From assembly GCF_030406405.1 (NCBI RefSeq), contig NZ_JAUEPL010000045.1, positions 1 to 58,187 on the forward strand: DNA of 58,187 bases, given 5' to 3'. The stretch comes from Streptomyces ficellus (lineage in GTDB: Bacteria > Actinomycetota > Actinomycetes > Streptomycetales > Streptomycetaceae). Shown one piece after another: positions 48,174-56,583 of this stretch. A program made the translations under genes and the position numbers. The first letter of the stretch is position 1. Every line of letters starts with the position of its first letter. The notes under the pieces were generated by a model, which saw nothing but the letters and a program-made list of their open reading frames with translations, searched no databases and had not been told where the DNA came from.

Positions 48174-50585
48174 TCAGCGGCGGCCCTTGCCGCCTGCGCC
48201 GCCTCCGCCCAGCAGCCCCGCCTTGCGCAGGGCGTCCGCCATCGCACTGTTCGCCGGCGCGGGCGCCGGGGCCTGCGCCGGGCGGCCGCCACCGCCACCG
48301 CCGCCGCCCCCGCGCCGATCCCGGTCACGGCCACCGCCGCCGCCCTGGCGCTGCTGCGGCGGCCGCGGTCCGCCGCGCTCCCGCTTCGGCGCGCCCGAGT
48401 CCGTGGTCTCGTCGTCCAGCCGCAGCGTCAGGGAGATCCGCTTGCGCGGAATGTCCACGTCCAGCACCTTCACCTTCACCACGTCACCCGGCTTCACCAC
48501 CTCGCGCGGGTCCTTGACGAAGTTCCGCGACATCGCCGAGACGTGGACCAGCCCGTCCTGGTGCACACCGACGTCCACGAAGGCGCCGAAGGCCGCCACG
48601 TTCGTGACGACACCCTCCAGCACCATCCCCGGCGCCAGGTCGCCGATCTTCTCGACGCCCTCCTTGAAGGTGGCCGTCCTGAACGCGGGCCGCGGGTCAC
48701 GCCCCGGCTTCTCCAGCTCCCGCAGGATGTCGGTGACCGTCGGCAGACCGAACGTCTCGTCCACGAAGTCGTCCGGCCGCAGCGACCGCAGCACCGGCGT
48801 GTTGCCGATCAGCGACGCGACCTCACCGCCCGTCGTCTTCACCATCCGCCGCACCACCGGGTACGCCTCCGGGTGCACGCTGGACGCGTCCAGCGGGTCG
48901 TCGCCGCCCCGGATCCGCAGGAAGCCCGCGCACTGCTCGTACGCCTTCGGGCCGAGCCGCGCCACGTCCTTGAGTGCCTTGCGCGACCGGAAGGGGCCGT
49001 TGGCGTCCCGGTGCGCCACGATGTTCTCGGCGAGCCCCGCGCCGATGCCGGACACGCGCGACAGCAGCGGCGCGGAGGCGGTGTTGACGTCGACGCCGAC
49101 ACCGTTCACACAGTCCTCGACCACCGCGTCCAGCGAGCGCGACAGCTTCACCTCGGACAGGTCGTGCTGGTACTGGCCGACGCCGATCGACTTCGGGTCG
49201 ATCTTCACCAGCTCGGCCAGCGGGTCCTGGAGCCGGCGCGCGATCGAGACGGCGCCGCGCAGCGACACATCCAGCTCCGGCAGCTCCTGCGAGGCGAACG
49301 CGGAGGCCGAGTACACCGACGCGCCCGCCTCCGACACCATCACCTTGGTGAGGTTCAACTCCGGGTGTTTGGCGATCAGTTCACCGGCGAGCTTGTCGGT
49401 CTCGCGGGACGCGGTGCCGTTGCCGATGGCGATCAGCTCGACCGCGTGCTCCTTCGCGAGCCGCGCCAGGGTCACCAGCGACTGGTCCCACTTGTTGGCG
49501 GGCACGTGCGGGTAGATCGTGTCGGTGGCGACGACCTTGCCGGTCGCGTCCACGACGGCGACCTTCACGCCCGTACGGAAGCCGGGGTCGAGCCCGAGGG
49601 TCGCGCGCGTCCCGGCGGGCGCCGCGAGCAGCAGGTCGCGCAGGTTCGCGGCGAAGACCCGGACCGCCTCGTCCTCCGCCGCCGTACGCAGCCGCAGCCT
49701 GAGGTCGATCCCGAGGTGGACGAGGATGCGGGTGCGCCACGCCCAGCGGACCGTGTCGGCGAGCCACTTGTCGCCCGGCCGCCCCTGCTGGGAGATCCCG
49801 AACCGGGAGGCGATGATCCCCTCGTACGACGAAGGCCCCTCGACCGGCTCCTCCGGCTCCAGGGTCAGGTCGAGGACTTCTTCCTTCTCGCCCCGGAACA
49901 TCGCCAGCACCCGGTGCGAGGGCAGCTCGGTGAACGGCTCGGTGAAGTCGAAGTAGTCGGCGAACTTCGCGCCCGGCCCCTCTGTGGCGTCGCCTTTGCC
50001 CGCCCGCACCTTCGCCACCAGCCGCCCGCGCGTCCACATCCGCTCGCGCAGCTCGCCGATCAGGTCGGCGTCCTCCGAGAACCGCTCGGTGAGGATGGCG
50101 CGGGCGCCCTCCAGCGCGGCGGCCGGGTCCGCGACGCCCTTGTCGGGGTCGACGAACGCGGCGGCCGCGGCGAGGGGCTCCACCGACGGGTCGGCAAGCA
50201 GGCCCTCGGCCAGCGGCTCAAGACCGGCCTCCCGCGCGATCTGCGCCTTGGTGCGCCGCTTGGGCTTGAACGGCAGGTAGATGTCCTCCAGCCGCGCCTT
50301 GGTGTCGGCGGCGAGGATCCGCGCCTGAAGCTCCTCGGTCAGCTTGCCCTGCTCGCGTACGGAGTCGAGGACGGCGGCCCGCCGGTCCTCCAGCTCCCGC
50401 AGATAGCGCAGCCGCTCCTCCAGCGTGCGCAGCTGCGCGTCGTCGAGCATCTCGGTCGCTTCCTTGCGGTAGCGCGCGATGAACGGAACGGTCGACCCGC
50501 CGTCGAGCAGCTCGACGGCCGCCCTCACCTGCCGCTCGCGTACGCCGAGCTCCTCGGCGATCCTGCCTTCGATGGACGTCGTCAC
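48174..50585 (-). CDS. tex: Tex family transcription accessory / RNA-binding protein
   Basis: An 803-residue Tex protein. The N-terminal helical region holds PFIARYRKEATEMLDDAQLR near residue 34. A YqgF-type RNase H fold (LGLDPGFRTGVKVAVVD near 334) and helix-hairpin-helix segments (VDVNTASAPLLSRVSGIG, GPFRSRKALKDVARLGPKAYEQ near 500-545) precede the S1 domain (GMVLEGVVTNVAAFGAFVDV near 650). After S1 there is an unusual basic Gly-rich tail (RDRDRRGGGGG, about 740-770) and a short helix ADALRKAGLLGG. Tex binds nucleic acid and RNA polymerase and supports transcription through difficult regions. ATG 50585 is used. The gene is monocistronic. Confidence 0.93.
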   Translation of the reverse strand: MTTSIEGRIAEELGVRERQVRAAVELLDGGSTVPFIARYRKEATEMLDDAQLRTLEERLRYLRELEDRRAAVLDSVREQGKLTEELQARILAADTKARLEDIYLPFKPKRRTKAQIAREAGLEPLAEGLLADPSVEPLAAAAAFVDPDKGVADPAAALEGARAILTERFSEDADLIGELRERMWTRGRLVAKVRAGKGDATEGPGAKFADYFDFTEPFTELPSHRVLAMFRGEKEEVLDLTLEPEEPVEGPSSYEGIIASRFGISQQGRPGDKWLADTVRWAWRTRILVHLGIDLRLRLRTAAEDEAVRVFAANLRDLLLAAPAGTRATLGLDPGFRTGVKVAVVDATGKVVATDTIYPHVPANKWDQSLVTLARLAKEHAVELIAIGNGTASRETDKLAGELIAKHPELNLTKVMVSEAGASVYSASAFASQELPELDVSLRGAVSIARRLQDPLAELVKIDPKSIGVGQYQHDLSEVKLSRSLDAVVEDCVNGVGVDVNTASAPLLSRVSGIGAGLAENIVAHRDANGPFRSRKALKDVARLGPKAYEQCAGFLRIRGGDDPLDASSVHPEAYPVVRRMVKTTGGEVASLIGNTPVLRSLRPDDFVDETFGLPTVTDILRELEKPGRDPRPAFRTATFKEGVEKIGDLAPGMVLEGVVTNVAAFGAFVDVGVHQDGLVHVSAMSRNFVKDPREVVKPGDVVKVKVLDVDIPRKRISLTLRLDDETTDSGAPKRERGGPRPPQQRQGGGGGRDRDRRGGGGGGGGGRPAQAPAPAPANSAMADALRKAGLLGGGGAGGKGRR

Positions 50586-50670
50586 GGTGTCCCGACTCGC
50601 CTTCTCGTGCCTAGCCAGCTTGAGGTTGCATTCTGCCGGGTCACCGTGCGACGTGTCCGCGCGCCCTGTC

Positions 50671-50802
50671 TCAGGCGCGCCGCGCCCTGCCCCCGCCCCG
50701 CGAGGCCCCGCCGAACAGCCGGGCCAGCAGCCGGAACGGCAGGGTCACCACGGTGGCGACGGCCGATCCGATCATGCGGAAGAAATCTGCGATGGTACGC
50801 AA
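50671..50802 (-). CDS. LPFR-motif small protein (43 aa)
   Basis: This tiny gene starts at TTG 50802, with GGAGGTG ideally spaced upstream, and encodes 43 residues: (M)RTIADFFRMIGSAVATVV, then TLPFRLLARLFGGAS and a basic Gly/Arg tail. The LPFR phrase in the middle marks a small protein family conserved in Streptomyces and annotated only by that motif. The N-terminal 30 residues form one amphipathic to hydrophobic helix, so membrane association is likely. It lies alone between tex and the SCO6745-family gene, on the same strand. The strong ribosome site makes it credible despite its size. Confidence 0.7.
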   Translation of the reverse strand: MRTIADFFRMIGSAVATVVTLPFRLLARLFGGASRGGGRARRA

Positions 50803-50863
50803 GGGGCACCTCCAGTGCTTGTGGCCTCCCTGTGCGGGTTGCCGCCGCGTATCCGCCGAAACG

Positions 50864-51727
50864 TCACGCCTTCCCGGTGAGGTCCTGCGGGAACGCGCCC
50901 GCCGCCACCGCGGTGCCCACGAAGCCGCGCGCCAGTTCGGTGAGCCGTTCGACGCCGGCCGCTCCGAGGTGCTCGTACGGAGCCGCGTCGAGGCGGTCCG
51001 TGTGGCCCTCCAGCTCGGCGCGCAGGGCGGAGCCCCGACTTGTCAGCTCGCCCCGCTCGTCCAGCAGCCCGCGCTCGCGCAGCCGCCCGGCCGCCGCGTC
51101 CCAGTCCGCGCGCCGCCAGCCCCGGGTGGCGAGGATCCAGCGGGGCGCCATGCCCTTGCCGGTCGCCGTGTGGCTGACCAGTGCCTCCAGCGGGTCGAGC
51201 CCGGCGGCGAGCAGCGCGGCCAGGTGCGCGTCGCCCCGGTGCTCACGCAGCAGGGTCGCCGCGTGCCAGTACGCCAGGTGGGGCTCCTCGGGCACCGGCA
51301 GGTCGGCGTGTGCCGCGTACAGCGGGCGGGCGTGCCGGGTACACGCCTCGGTGGCGCGCAGGGCGAGACCGGCGGCCTCCGCCATCGCGTCGGAGGTGAC
51401 CGTCTCGTCACCGAGCAGGCGCCGCAGTGTGGCGTCGGCGGCCCGCAGCCGCGCCGCCAGGACGGCTTCCGGGGAGGCGACGTCCCAGACGGCCGGGAGG
51501 TGCCGGGCTATCAGCTCGTGGTCGAAGTTGTAGAAGGTCGCCGCGACGACACCCGGACCGACCGCTCCCATGGCGGCGGCGCGGCCGGCGAAGTACGCGG
51601 CGTTGGAATCCGTGACACCGAGCGCCGCCAGCTCCTTGGCGAAGTCCGGCGAGAAGTAGATCGTCGAGTGGAGCGGGTTCACGGCGTTGTGGCAGCGGCG
51701 CCCGGCGCCCGGCGGGAGAGTCGTCAT
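50864..51727 (-). CDS. SCO6745 family protein (SalK-like), unknown function
   Basis: A 287-residue soluble protein of the Streptomyces SCO6745/SalK family. Recognisable parts are NAVNPLHSTIYFSPDFAKELAALGV near residue 14, GRAAAMGAVGPGVVAATFYNFDHELIARHLP near 48, HLAYWHAATLLREHRGDAHLAALLAAGLDPLEALV near 148, and a C-terminal winged-helix-like part (GLLDERGELTSRGSALRAELEGHTD). The last part resembles MarR-type wings, so DNA binding is possible but unproven. ATG 51727 is the first codon. It stands upstream of the LPFR gene and tex and may be transcribed with them. Confidence 0.75.
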   Translation of the reverse strand: MTTLPPGAGRRCHNAVNPLHSTIYFSPDFAKELAALGVTDSNAAYFAGRAAAMGAVGPGVVAATFYNFDHELIARHLPAVWDVASPEAVLAARLRAADATLRRLLGDETVTSDAMAEAAGLALRATEACTRHARPLYAAHADLPVPEEPHLAYWHAATLLREHRGDAHLAALLAAGLDPLEALVSHTATGKGMAPRWILATRGWRRADWDAAAGRLRERGLLDERGELTSRGSALRAELEGHTDRLDAAPYEHLGAAGVERLTELARGFVGTAVAAGAFPQDLTGKA

Positions 51728-51795
51728 GCGCTCACGTTACCGACTGGTTGGTACGTGGGGGAGGGGGCAGTGAAGCGCCGTCTTGCGTTGCCGTA

Positions 51796-51845
51796 CCTGG
51801 AGCGCCGCTCCGACCCCGTCCCTGGAGCGCCGCTCAGACCCCGTA
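51796..51845. repeat. 25-base tandem duplication across the stop of the enoyl-CoA hydratase gene
   Basis: CCTGGAGCGCCGCTC begins both copies (51796-51820 and 51821-51845), which differ in three bases. The coding stop (TCA on the plus strand, 51834-51836) is in the second copy; the first copy has TCC there. Confidence 0.85.
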
Positions 51846-52580
51846 CGTGAAGCGTGGAGCCCGCCGCTCCAGGAAGGCGGCGACGCCCTCCTCCGCCTCG
51901 CGGCTGCCGCGCGCCTGCTCCGCCCAGTACGCCTCCCGGCCGGTCCGCCCCGACGCGAACTCCTTGGCCGCCGCCTGCGTCAGCTGCGAGCGGGACACCA
52001 GGACCCGCGTGAACTCGGCGACCCGCTTGTCGAGTTCGCCCGCCGGCAGCACCTCGTCCACCAGACCGGTGCGCAGCGCCCGCCCCGTATCGATCAACTC
52101 GCCGGAGAACAGCAGGTACTTGGCGGCCGAAGGGCCCACCAGGGACACCAGCCGCCGCGTGGACGAGGCGGGATACACGATGCCGAGCTTCGCCGGGGTG
52201 ATCCCGAAGAGCGCGCCCTCCTCCGCGAACCGCAGGTCACAGGCGGCCGCCAGCTGGCTGCCGCCGCCCACGCAGTAGCCGCGTACCGCTGCCAGCGTCG
52301 GCTTGGGGAAGGCGGCCACCGCCTCCTCGGCGCGCACGGCGAGGGATTGCTGTTCGTCCCCGGGCCCACCCAGCGACGAGATGTCGGCCCCGGCGCAGAA
52401 CGTCGCCCCCGCGCCCGTCAGTACCAGTGCGCGGACGCTCCGGTCGGTCGCCAGGGCGGCGAGCAGCTCGGGCAGGGCGCGCCACATCGCGGCCGTCATG
52501 GCGTTGCGCTTGGCCGGGTTGCTGATGACGACGGTGGCCACCCCGTCCGCGACGGACTGCTCCAGCTGCGGCTGCTCCAT
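51834..52580 (-). CDS. Enoyl-CoA hydratase/isomerase family protein
   Basis: A 248-residue crotonase. The oxyanion-hole motif is ATFCAGADISSLGG near residue 60; RGYCVGGGSQLAAACDLRFA (about 100) and FGITPAKLGIVYP (about 125) follow. The usual second catalytic Glu at the PE position of hydratases is replaced (TPAKLGIVYP), so isomerase, hydrolase or other crotonase activity is as likely as hydration. ATG 52580 is chosen at the start of homology (EQPQLEQSVADGVATVVISN). It is a single gene, apart from the fad operon. Confidence 0.85.
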   Translation of the reverse strand: MEQPQLEQSVADGVATVVISNPAKRNAMTAAMWRALPELLAALATDRSVRALVLTGAGATFCAGADISSLGGPGDEQQSLAVRAEEAVAAFPKPTLAAVRGYCVGGGSQLAAACDLRFAEEGALFGITPAKLGIVYPASSTRRLVSLVGPSAAKYLLFSGELIDTGRALRTGLVDEVLPAGELDKRVAEFTRVLVSRSQLTQAAAKEFASGRTGREAYWAEQARGSREAEEGVAAFLERRAPRFTYGV

Positions 52581-52669
52581 GGGCGGGATGCTATCCGGCC
52601 CCGCCGAACGTACGATCAACAAGGGGTGCCGAACGCTGTGCTGGTGCTGCGAGAAAGCGAGGCGCGTTG

Positions 52670-53482
52670 ATGGCCGATACCGCCCCCGACCCCGGCAGGC
52701 GCCCGGAACCGGGCCGAGCCCCCGACCCCGGTACGCACCACGATTCCGGTACGCCCCCGGACCCCGGTACGCCCCCGGAAGGCCGCACGCCCCCGGACCT
52801 CGGTGCGCCCCAGGGTTCCGGTACGCCCCCGGAAGGCCCTGCCGCCCCGGACGTCCGCGCCTCTCGCCCCTCGCGCCGGGCGGCGCCCAGCGCGGCCGCC
52901 CGTGAGGGCAGGAAGCTCCGCCGCAGTTTCGGCCGGCTGGCGCTGCTGGGGGCGGTCCTGGTCATCGCCGGCCTGGTCGGGCTCGTCTACACCGGTGTGG
53001 CCACCCTCACCTCGATGCTGCTCTTCGGCTGGCTGCTGCTGATCGGCGGCGCGGTAGGGCTGCTGCACGCCGTCCAGTCGCGCGGCGAGGGCTATTTCTG
53101 GCTCGCCGTGGTCGTCGCCGCGCTGAATATCGCCGCCGGTGTCGTGGTCATCCGCCACCCGGTGGAGTCGGCCGAGGCGCTCACCATGTTCGCCGCCCTG
53201 CTGTTCCTCACGGGCGGGGTCTTCCGGCTGGTGGGCAGCGTGGTGGTGCGTGGCCCGCAGTTCGGCTGGACGCTGCTGCAAGGGGCCTTCGGCCTGCTGC
53301 TGGGCCTGCTGGTCCTGTTCGGCTGGCCGCGCAGCAGTCTGTACGTCCTCGGTACGTTCTTCTCGCTGGCGCTGCTCTTCGACGGCCTCGGCCTGGTCGC
53401 CATCGGCGTGGGCGGCCGCCGGATCGTCCGTCTGGTATCGGCGAAGGTGTCAGAAGAAGGCCCGGACCGGTCCGTCACCTGA
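52670..53482 (+). CDS. HdeD-family membrane protein (DUF308) with Pro-rich N-terminal extension
   Basis: A 270-residue protein. Residues 1-75 are an unusual hydrophilic extension made of repeated PDPGTPPEG-like phrases (PDPG, GTPP, EGRTPPDLG, GSGTPPEG). From about 85 on there are six hydrophobic segments in pairs (LALLGAVLVIAGLVGLVYTG, MLLFGWLLLIGGAVGLLHAV, FWLAVVVAALNIAAGVVVI and so on), the DUF308/HdeD pattern; HdeD is linked to acid resistance in E. coli, but the mechanism is unclear. GAGG precedes ATG 52670. The N-terminal repeats probably face the cytoplasm and could bind SH3-like or cell-wall partners; this is speculation. Confidence 0.8.
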   Translation: MADTAPDPGRRPEPGRAPDPGTHHDSGTPPDPGTPPEGRTPPDLGAPQGSGTPPEGPAAPDVRASRPSRRAAPSAAAREGRKLRRSFGRLALLGAVLVIAGLVGLVYTGVATLTSMLLFGWLLLIGGAVGLLHAVQSRGEGYFWLAVVVAALNIAAGVVVIRHPVESAEALTMFAALLFLTGGVFRLVGSVVVRGPQFGWTLLQGAFGLLLGLLVLFGWPRSSLYVLGTFFSLALLFDGLGLVAIGVGGRRIVRLVSAKVSEEGPDRSVT

Positions 53483-53559
53483 CGTCGTTGTACGAACACG
53501 GGCAGAAGCCGTCGAATAGGTGGTGACTTCTGGACAGTGGCCGGGACCGGACCAGCACA

Positions 53560-54207
53560 GTGCCAACACTCGATGACGTGGCGAGAATCGAGCACGAGGG
53601 CGCACACCGGACCATGGAGAGCCGCGGGAGCATCCAGGCCCGGCCGCCCTCGTACGAAGGGGTCTGGCGATTCACCGCTCCCGCGGTCGACGTCTCCGTG
53701 CCGCAGGCCAGGCGCGCCGTACGGGATCTGCTGAAACGTCAAGGCGTGCCGATCCACGAGGATGTCGCGGACGCCCTGCTGCTGATCGTGTCCGAGCTGG
53801 TGACCAACGCCGTCCGGCACGCGGCCCTGCTGTCGCCCGAGCTCTCGGTGGAGGTCGCGATCGGCGCGGAGTGGATCCGGGTGTCGGTGGAGGACAGCCA
53901 CCCCTACCGCCCCAAGGCGCTGGAGGCGGACTACGGGCGGACGGGAGGGCGCGGGCTGCTGCTCGTACGGGAAATGACCCGGGAGGCGGGCGGGGAGTGC
54001 GACGTCGAGCACACCGCGAGCGGCGGGAAGATCATCTGGGCCGCCCTGCCTCTGAAACCCGGCGTGCCCGGCGGACAGCCGGGCCCCGTGGACTCCGCAG
54101 GACTCCCCGCGCCGGCCGCGCCCGCGTACACGGCCCTGCCACCCGGCCCGGAGAGACCCTCCGGCCCCACCGTCACCAGCCCCCGGTCTCCCCTGTCAGC
54201 TCCTTGA
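53560..54207 (+). CDS. Serine-kinase/anti-sigma-type ATP-binding protein (HATPase_c)
   Basis: A 215-residue protein with the GHKL ATP-binding fold of SpoIIAB/RsbW-type regulators. The N box is IVSELVTNAVRHAALLS near residue 79, G1 is RVSVEDSHPY near 110 and G2 is GRTGGRGLLLVREMT near 128. Actinomycetes have dozens of such proteins that phosphorylate or sequester anti-anti-sigma partners. No STAS-domain partner is adjacent. The N-terminal 45 residues and the Pro-rich C-terminal tail (about 165-215) are extra. GTG 53560 is used; ATG 53614 is a shorter alternative. Its last 35 bases overlap the convergent idi gene. Confidence 0.85.
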   Translation: MPTLDDVARIEHEGAHRTMESRGSIQARPPSYEGVWRFTAPAVDVSVPQARRAVRDLLKRQGVPIHEDVADALLLIVSELVTNAVRHAALLSPELSVEVAIGAEWIRVSVEDSHPYRPKALEADYGRTGGRGLLLVREMTREAGGECDVEHTASGGKIIWAALPLKPGVPGGQPGPVDSAGLPAPAAPAYTALPPGPERPSGPTVTSPRSPLSAP

Positions 54208-54784
54208 TCGCCGGGCGCGCGGCGTCCAGCACGGTCATGAACCAGGCGGAGAACGGCGCCGAGGCGTGCCGCTCCATCAGCTCACGCGCCGTCACGAACG
54301 CCGTCTCCCCGACCTCCAGCGGGTCCGGTCGCAGCGGAGCCTGCACCATGCCCACGAAGAGGTGGTTGTACTCCTGCTCGACGAGACCCGACTCGGGATC
54401 CGGGTGGTTGTAGCGCACCGTGCCCGCCTCGGCGAGCAGCGAGGGCGAGACCCCCAGTTCCTCGAAGGTGCGCCGGGCGGCCGCCGTGAACGGCGCCTCA
54501 CCCGGGTACGGGTGGCCGCAGCAGGTGTTCGACCAGACGCCGGCGGAGTGGTACTTGCCCAGCGCCCGGCGCTGCAGCAGCAGCCGCCCCTCCTCGTCGA
54601 AGAGGAAGACCGAGAACGCCCGGTGCAATTGCCCGGGCGCCTGGTGAGCGGCCAGCTTCTCCGCGGTGCCGATGGTGCTGCCGGTCTCGTCGACGAGTTC
54701 CAGCATGATCGACGGCTGGGTTCCGTTCGACGCGTCCGATCCGTTCGACGAGTTGTTCGCCGCGGTGGCTGGTGTGGTCGGCAT
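54173..54784 (-). CDS. idi: Isopentenyl-diphosphate delta-isomerase, type I
   Basis: A 203-residue Nudix-fold enzyme. The catalytic Cys lies in SNTCCGHPYPGE near residue 89 and the catalytic Glu in GLVEQEYNHLFVG near 138; LHRAFSVFLFDEEGRLLLQRRA and the AARRTFEELGV Nudix-like helix complete the match. It interconverts IPP and DMAPP to supply prenyl chains. Type I is the form usual in streptomycetes with the MEP pathway. GAAGGA lies 5 bases before ATG 54784 (an ATG two codons upstream overlaps the ribosome site). No other isoprenoid gene is nearby. The N-terminal 25 residues are Ser/Asn/Thr-rich and probably disordered. Confidence 0.94.
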   Translation of the reverse strand: MPTTPATAANNSSNGSDASNGTQPSIMLELVDETGSTIGTAEKLAAHQAPGQLHRAFSVFLFDEEGRLLLQRRALGKYHSAGVWSNTCCGHPYPGEAPFTAAARRTFEELGVSPSLLAEAGTVRYNHPDPESGLVEQEYNHLFVGMVQAPLRPDPLEVGETAFVTARELMERHASAPFSAWFMTVLDAARPAIKELTGETGGW

Positions 54785-54908
54785 AACCATCCTTCGCTTC
54801 TGTCATCGGCCCTGTGGGGGCAACCCTCAGTCTGCCGTACAAAAGCCGCTTGTCGGCACACGACGGCACGCGCCCGTTATGCCCCATCCGCGAAATCAGC
54901 CGGTGGAT

Positions 54909-55478
54909 TCAGACGCCGAAGGCGGGTGGATAGCGGATCGTGCCCGCGGGCACAGGACCGGAACAGTCCAGGTCGAGCGCCATCATCGCCTCGTCCGGCG
55001 CCTCGAAGGACGGCCGGATCCCGTAGCGCGAAGCCGGCACGAAACCGAAGCGGGGGTAGTACTCCGGATGACCGAGCACCAGCACCAGCCGCTCTCCGCT
55101 CTGCCGCGCCGCGTCCAGTACCGCCCGCACCACCGTCTGCCCGGCGCCCTGCCGCTGGTGGGCCGGGGCTACCGCGACCGGCGCCAGGGCGGCCGCCGGC
55201 CGGTCCCCGACGCGGCAGCGGGTGATCAGCGCGTACGCGGCGACCGTGCCGTCCGGGGCCTCGGCGACGTACGACAGGCCCGGCAGCCACGCGGACGGGT
55301 CCTCGCGGAGCGCGTCCACCAGGTCCGCTTCCTCCTGCCTGCCGAACGCGGCGGCGTTGACCGCCCGTACGGTTGCGACATCCCCCTGCGTCTCCGGCCG
55401 CGTACGCCACCGGTCGCCGGCCGGCGGTCGCCGCGCGCGGTCACCGGAACCCTCGTGTGCGGCGTCGCCGGATGACAT
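54909..55478 (-). CDS. GNAT family N-acetyltransferase (YhbS-like)
   Basis: A 189-residue acetyltransferase. The acetyl-CoA motif A is LAPVAVAPAHQRQGAGQTVVRAVLDAA near residue 95 (V-x-x-x-xQRxGxG/A), followed by LVLVLGHPEYYPRFGFVPASRYGI, which is the diagnostic GxPxYYxRFGF phrase of the YhbS subgroup. The acceptor is unknown. ATG 55478 is used. It lies 24 bases after the stop of the CDF gene on the same strand, so the two may be co-transcribed. Confidence 0.88.
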   Translation of the reverse strand: MSSGDAAHEGSGDRARRPPAGDRWRTRPETQGDVATVRAVNAAAFGRQEEADLVDALREDPSAWLPGLSYVAEAPDGTVAAYALITRCRVGDRPAAALAPVAVAPAHQRQGAGQTVVRAVLDAARQSGERLVLVLGHPEYYPRFGFVPASRYGIRPSFEAPDEAMMALDLDCSGPVPAGTIRYPPAFGV

Positions 55479-55502
55479 GGGAATCGCGTGGTCGAGTGGC
55501 GG

Positions 55503-56444
55503 TCAGTGACAGAGCTTCGCCTCGTGCGCGGCATGACCGCTCGGCTCCAGCTGGAACGTGCAGTGCTCGACGTCGAAGTGGCCCCCCAGGCACTCCTGGA
55601 GCTCATGCAGCATCTTCTCGTGCCCCACGGAGTCGAGCGCCTCCTGATGCACCACCACATGGGCCGAGAGCACCGGCATCCCCGACGTGATGGTCCAGGC
55701 GTGCAGATCGTGCACGTCCTTCACCCCCGGCAGGGCCAGTATGTGCGCGCGGACCTCGGCCATGTCCACGCCTTTGGGGGCCGCCTCCAGCAGGACGTCG
55801 AGCGTCTCGCGCAGCAGCTTCACCGTGCGCGGCACGATCATCAGGCCGATCACCAGGGACGCGATCGGGTCGGCCGCCTGCCAGCCGGTGGCCAGGATGA
55901 CACCGGCCGAGATCAGCACCGTCACCGAGCCCAGCGCGTCCGCCAGCACCTCCAGGTAGGCGCCGCGCACATTGAGGCTCTCCTTCTGCCCCCGTACCAG
56001 CAGGGAGAGCGACACCATGTTGGCCACCAGGCCGAACAGGGCGAACGCGATCGCCACCCCGCCCTTGGTCTCGGCCGGCGTGATGAACCGCTGGACCGCC
56101 TCGTACAGCAGATAGCCCCCGACACCGAGCAGCAGCAGACAGTTCGCGAGCGCGGCCAGGATCTCCGCCCGCGCGAACCCGAAGGTCCGGTTCTGGTCGG
56201 CCGGGCGGCCAGCGAAGCGGATGGCCAGCAGCGCCATGGCGAGCCCCACCGCGTCGGTCGCCATGTGCGCCGCGTCGGCGATCAGGGCCAGGGAGTCGGC
56301 GATGACGCCGCCGACGACCTCGGCCACCATGACCGCGAGGGTGATCGTGAGCGCGATGCGCAGCCGCCCCTTGTACGCGGCGGCAGCGGTCCCCGTCGGC
56401 GACGGACCACCGTGTGCGTGCCCGTGGTCGTGCCCAGCCCCCAT
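55503..56444 (-). CDS. Cation diffusion facilitator (zinc/cobalt exporter, CzcD type)
   Basis: A 313-residue membrane protein with six hydrophobic segments. It begins with a His-rich metal-loading tail (MGAGHDHGHAHGG). The transport site is ADSLALIADAAHMATDAVGL near residue 50 (D and HxxxD) with the matching ALGSVTVL / LEVLADALGS region near 160. The C-terminal cytoplasmic domain (HDLHAWTITSGMPVLSAHVV) binds regulatory metal. It exports Zn2+ or related cations in exchange for protons. AGGAGG precedes ATG 56444. It is probably the first gene of a pair with the GNAT gene. Confidence 0.92.
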   Translation of the reverse strand: MGAGHDHGHAHGGPSPTGTAAAAYKGRLRIALTITLAVMVAEVVGGVIADSLALIADAAHMATDAVGLAMALLAIRFAGRPADQNRTFGFARAEILAALANCLLLLGVGGYLLYEAVQRFITPAETKGGVAIAFALFGLVANMVSLSLLVRGQKESLNVRGAYLEVLADALGSVTVLISAGVILATGWQAADPIASLVIGLMIVPRTVKLLRETLDVLLEAAPKGVDMAEVRAHILALPGVKDVHDLHAWTITSGMPVLSAHVVVHQEALDSVGHEKMLHELQECLGGHFDVEHCTFQLEPSGHAAHEAKLCH

Positions 56445-56583
56445 GAATGCGCCTCCTGATCGTCGGACACCCTTCCGAGGCGCAAGTGAACTACGGGTGG
56501 GGGGTATCCGCAACCCGGCACTGAACACCGTTGTCATATGCCCTGACCTGCGGTTACGTCCGCTGGTCGGGGCGGTGCGACGA

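Noticed and set aside
47631..51533. Plus-strand ORF of 1,300 codons
   Set aside because: It is antisense to tex, the LPFR gene and the SCO6745-family gene, which have clear domains and ribosome sites. The translated product has no recognisable motif and skewed Arg/Pro/Val composition.
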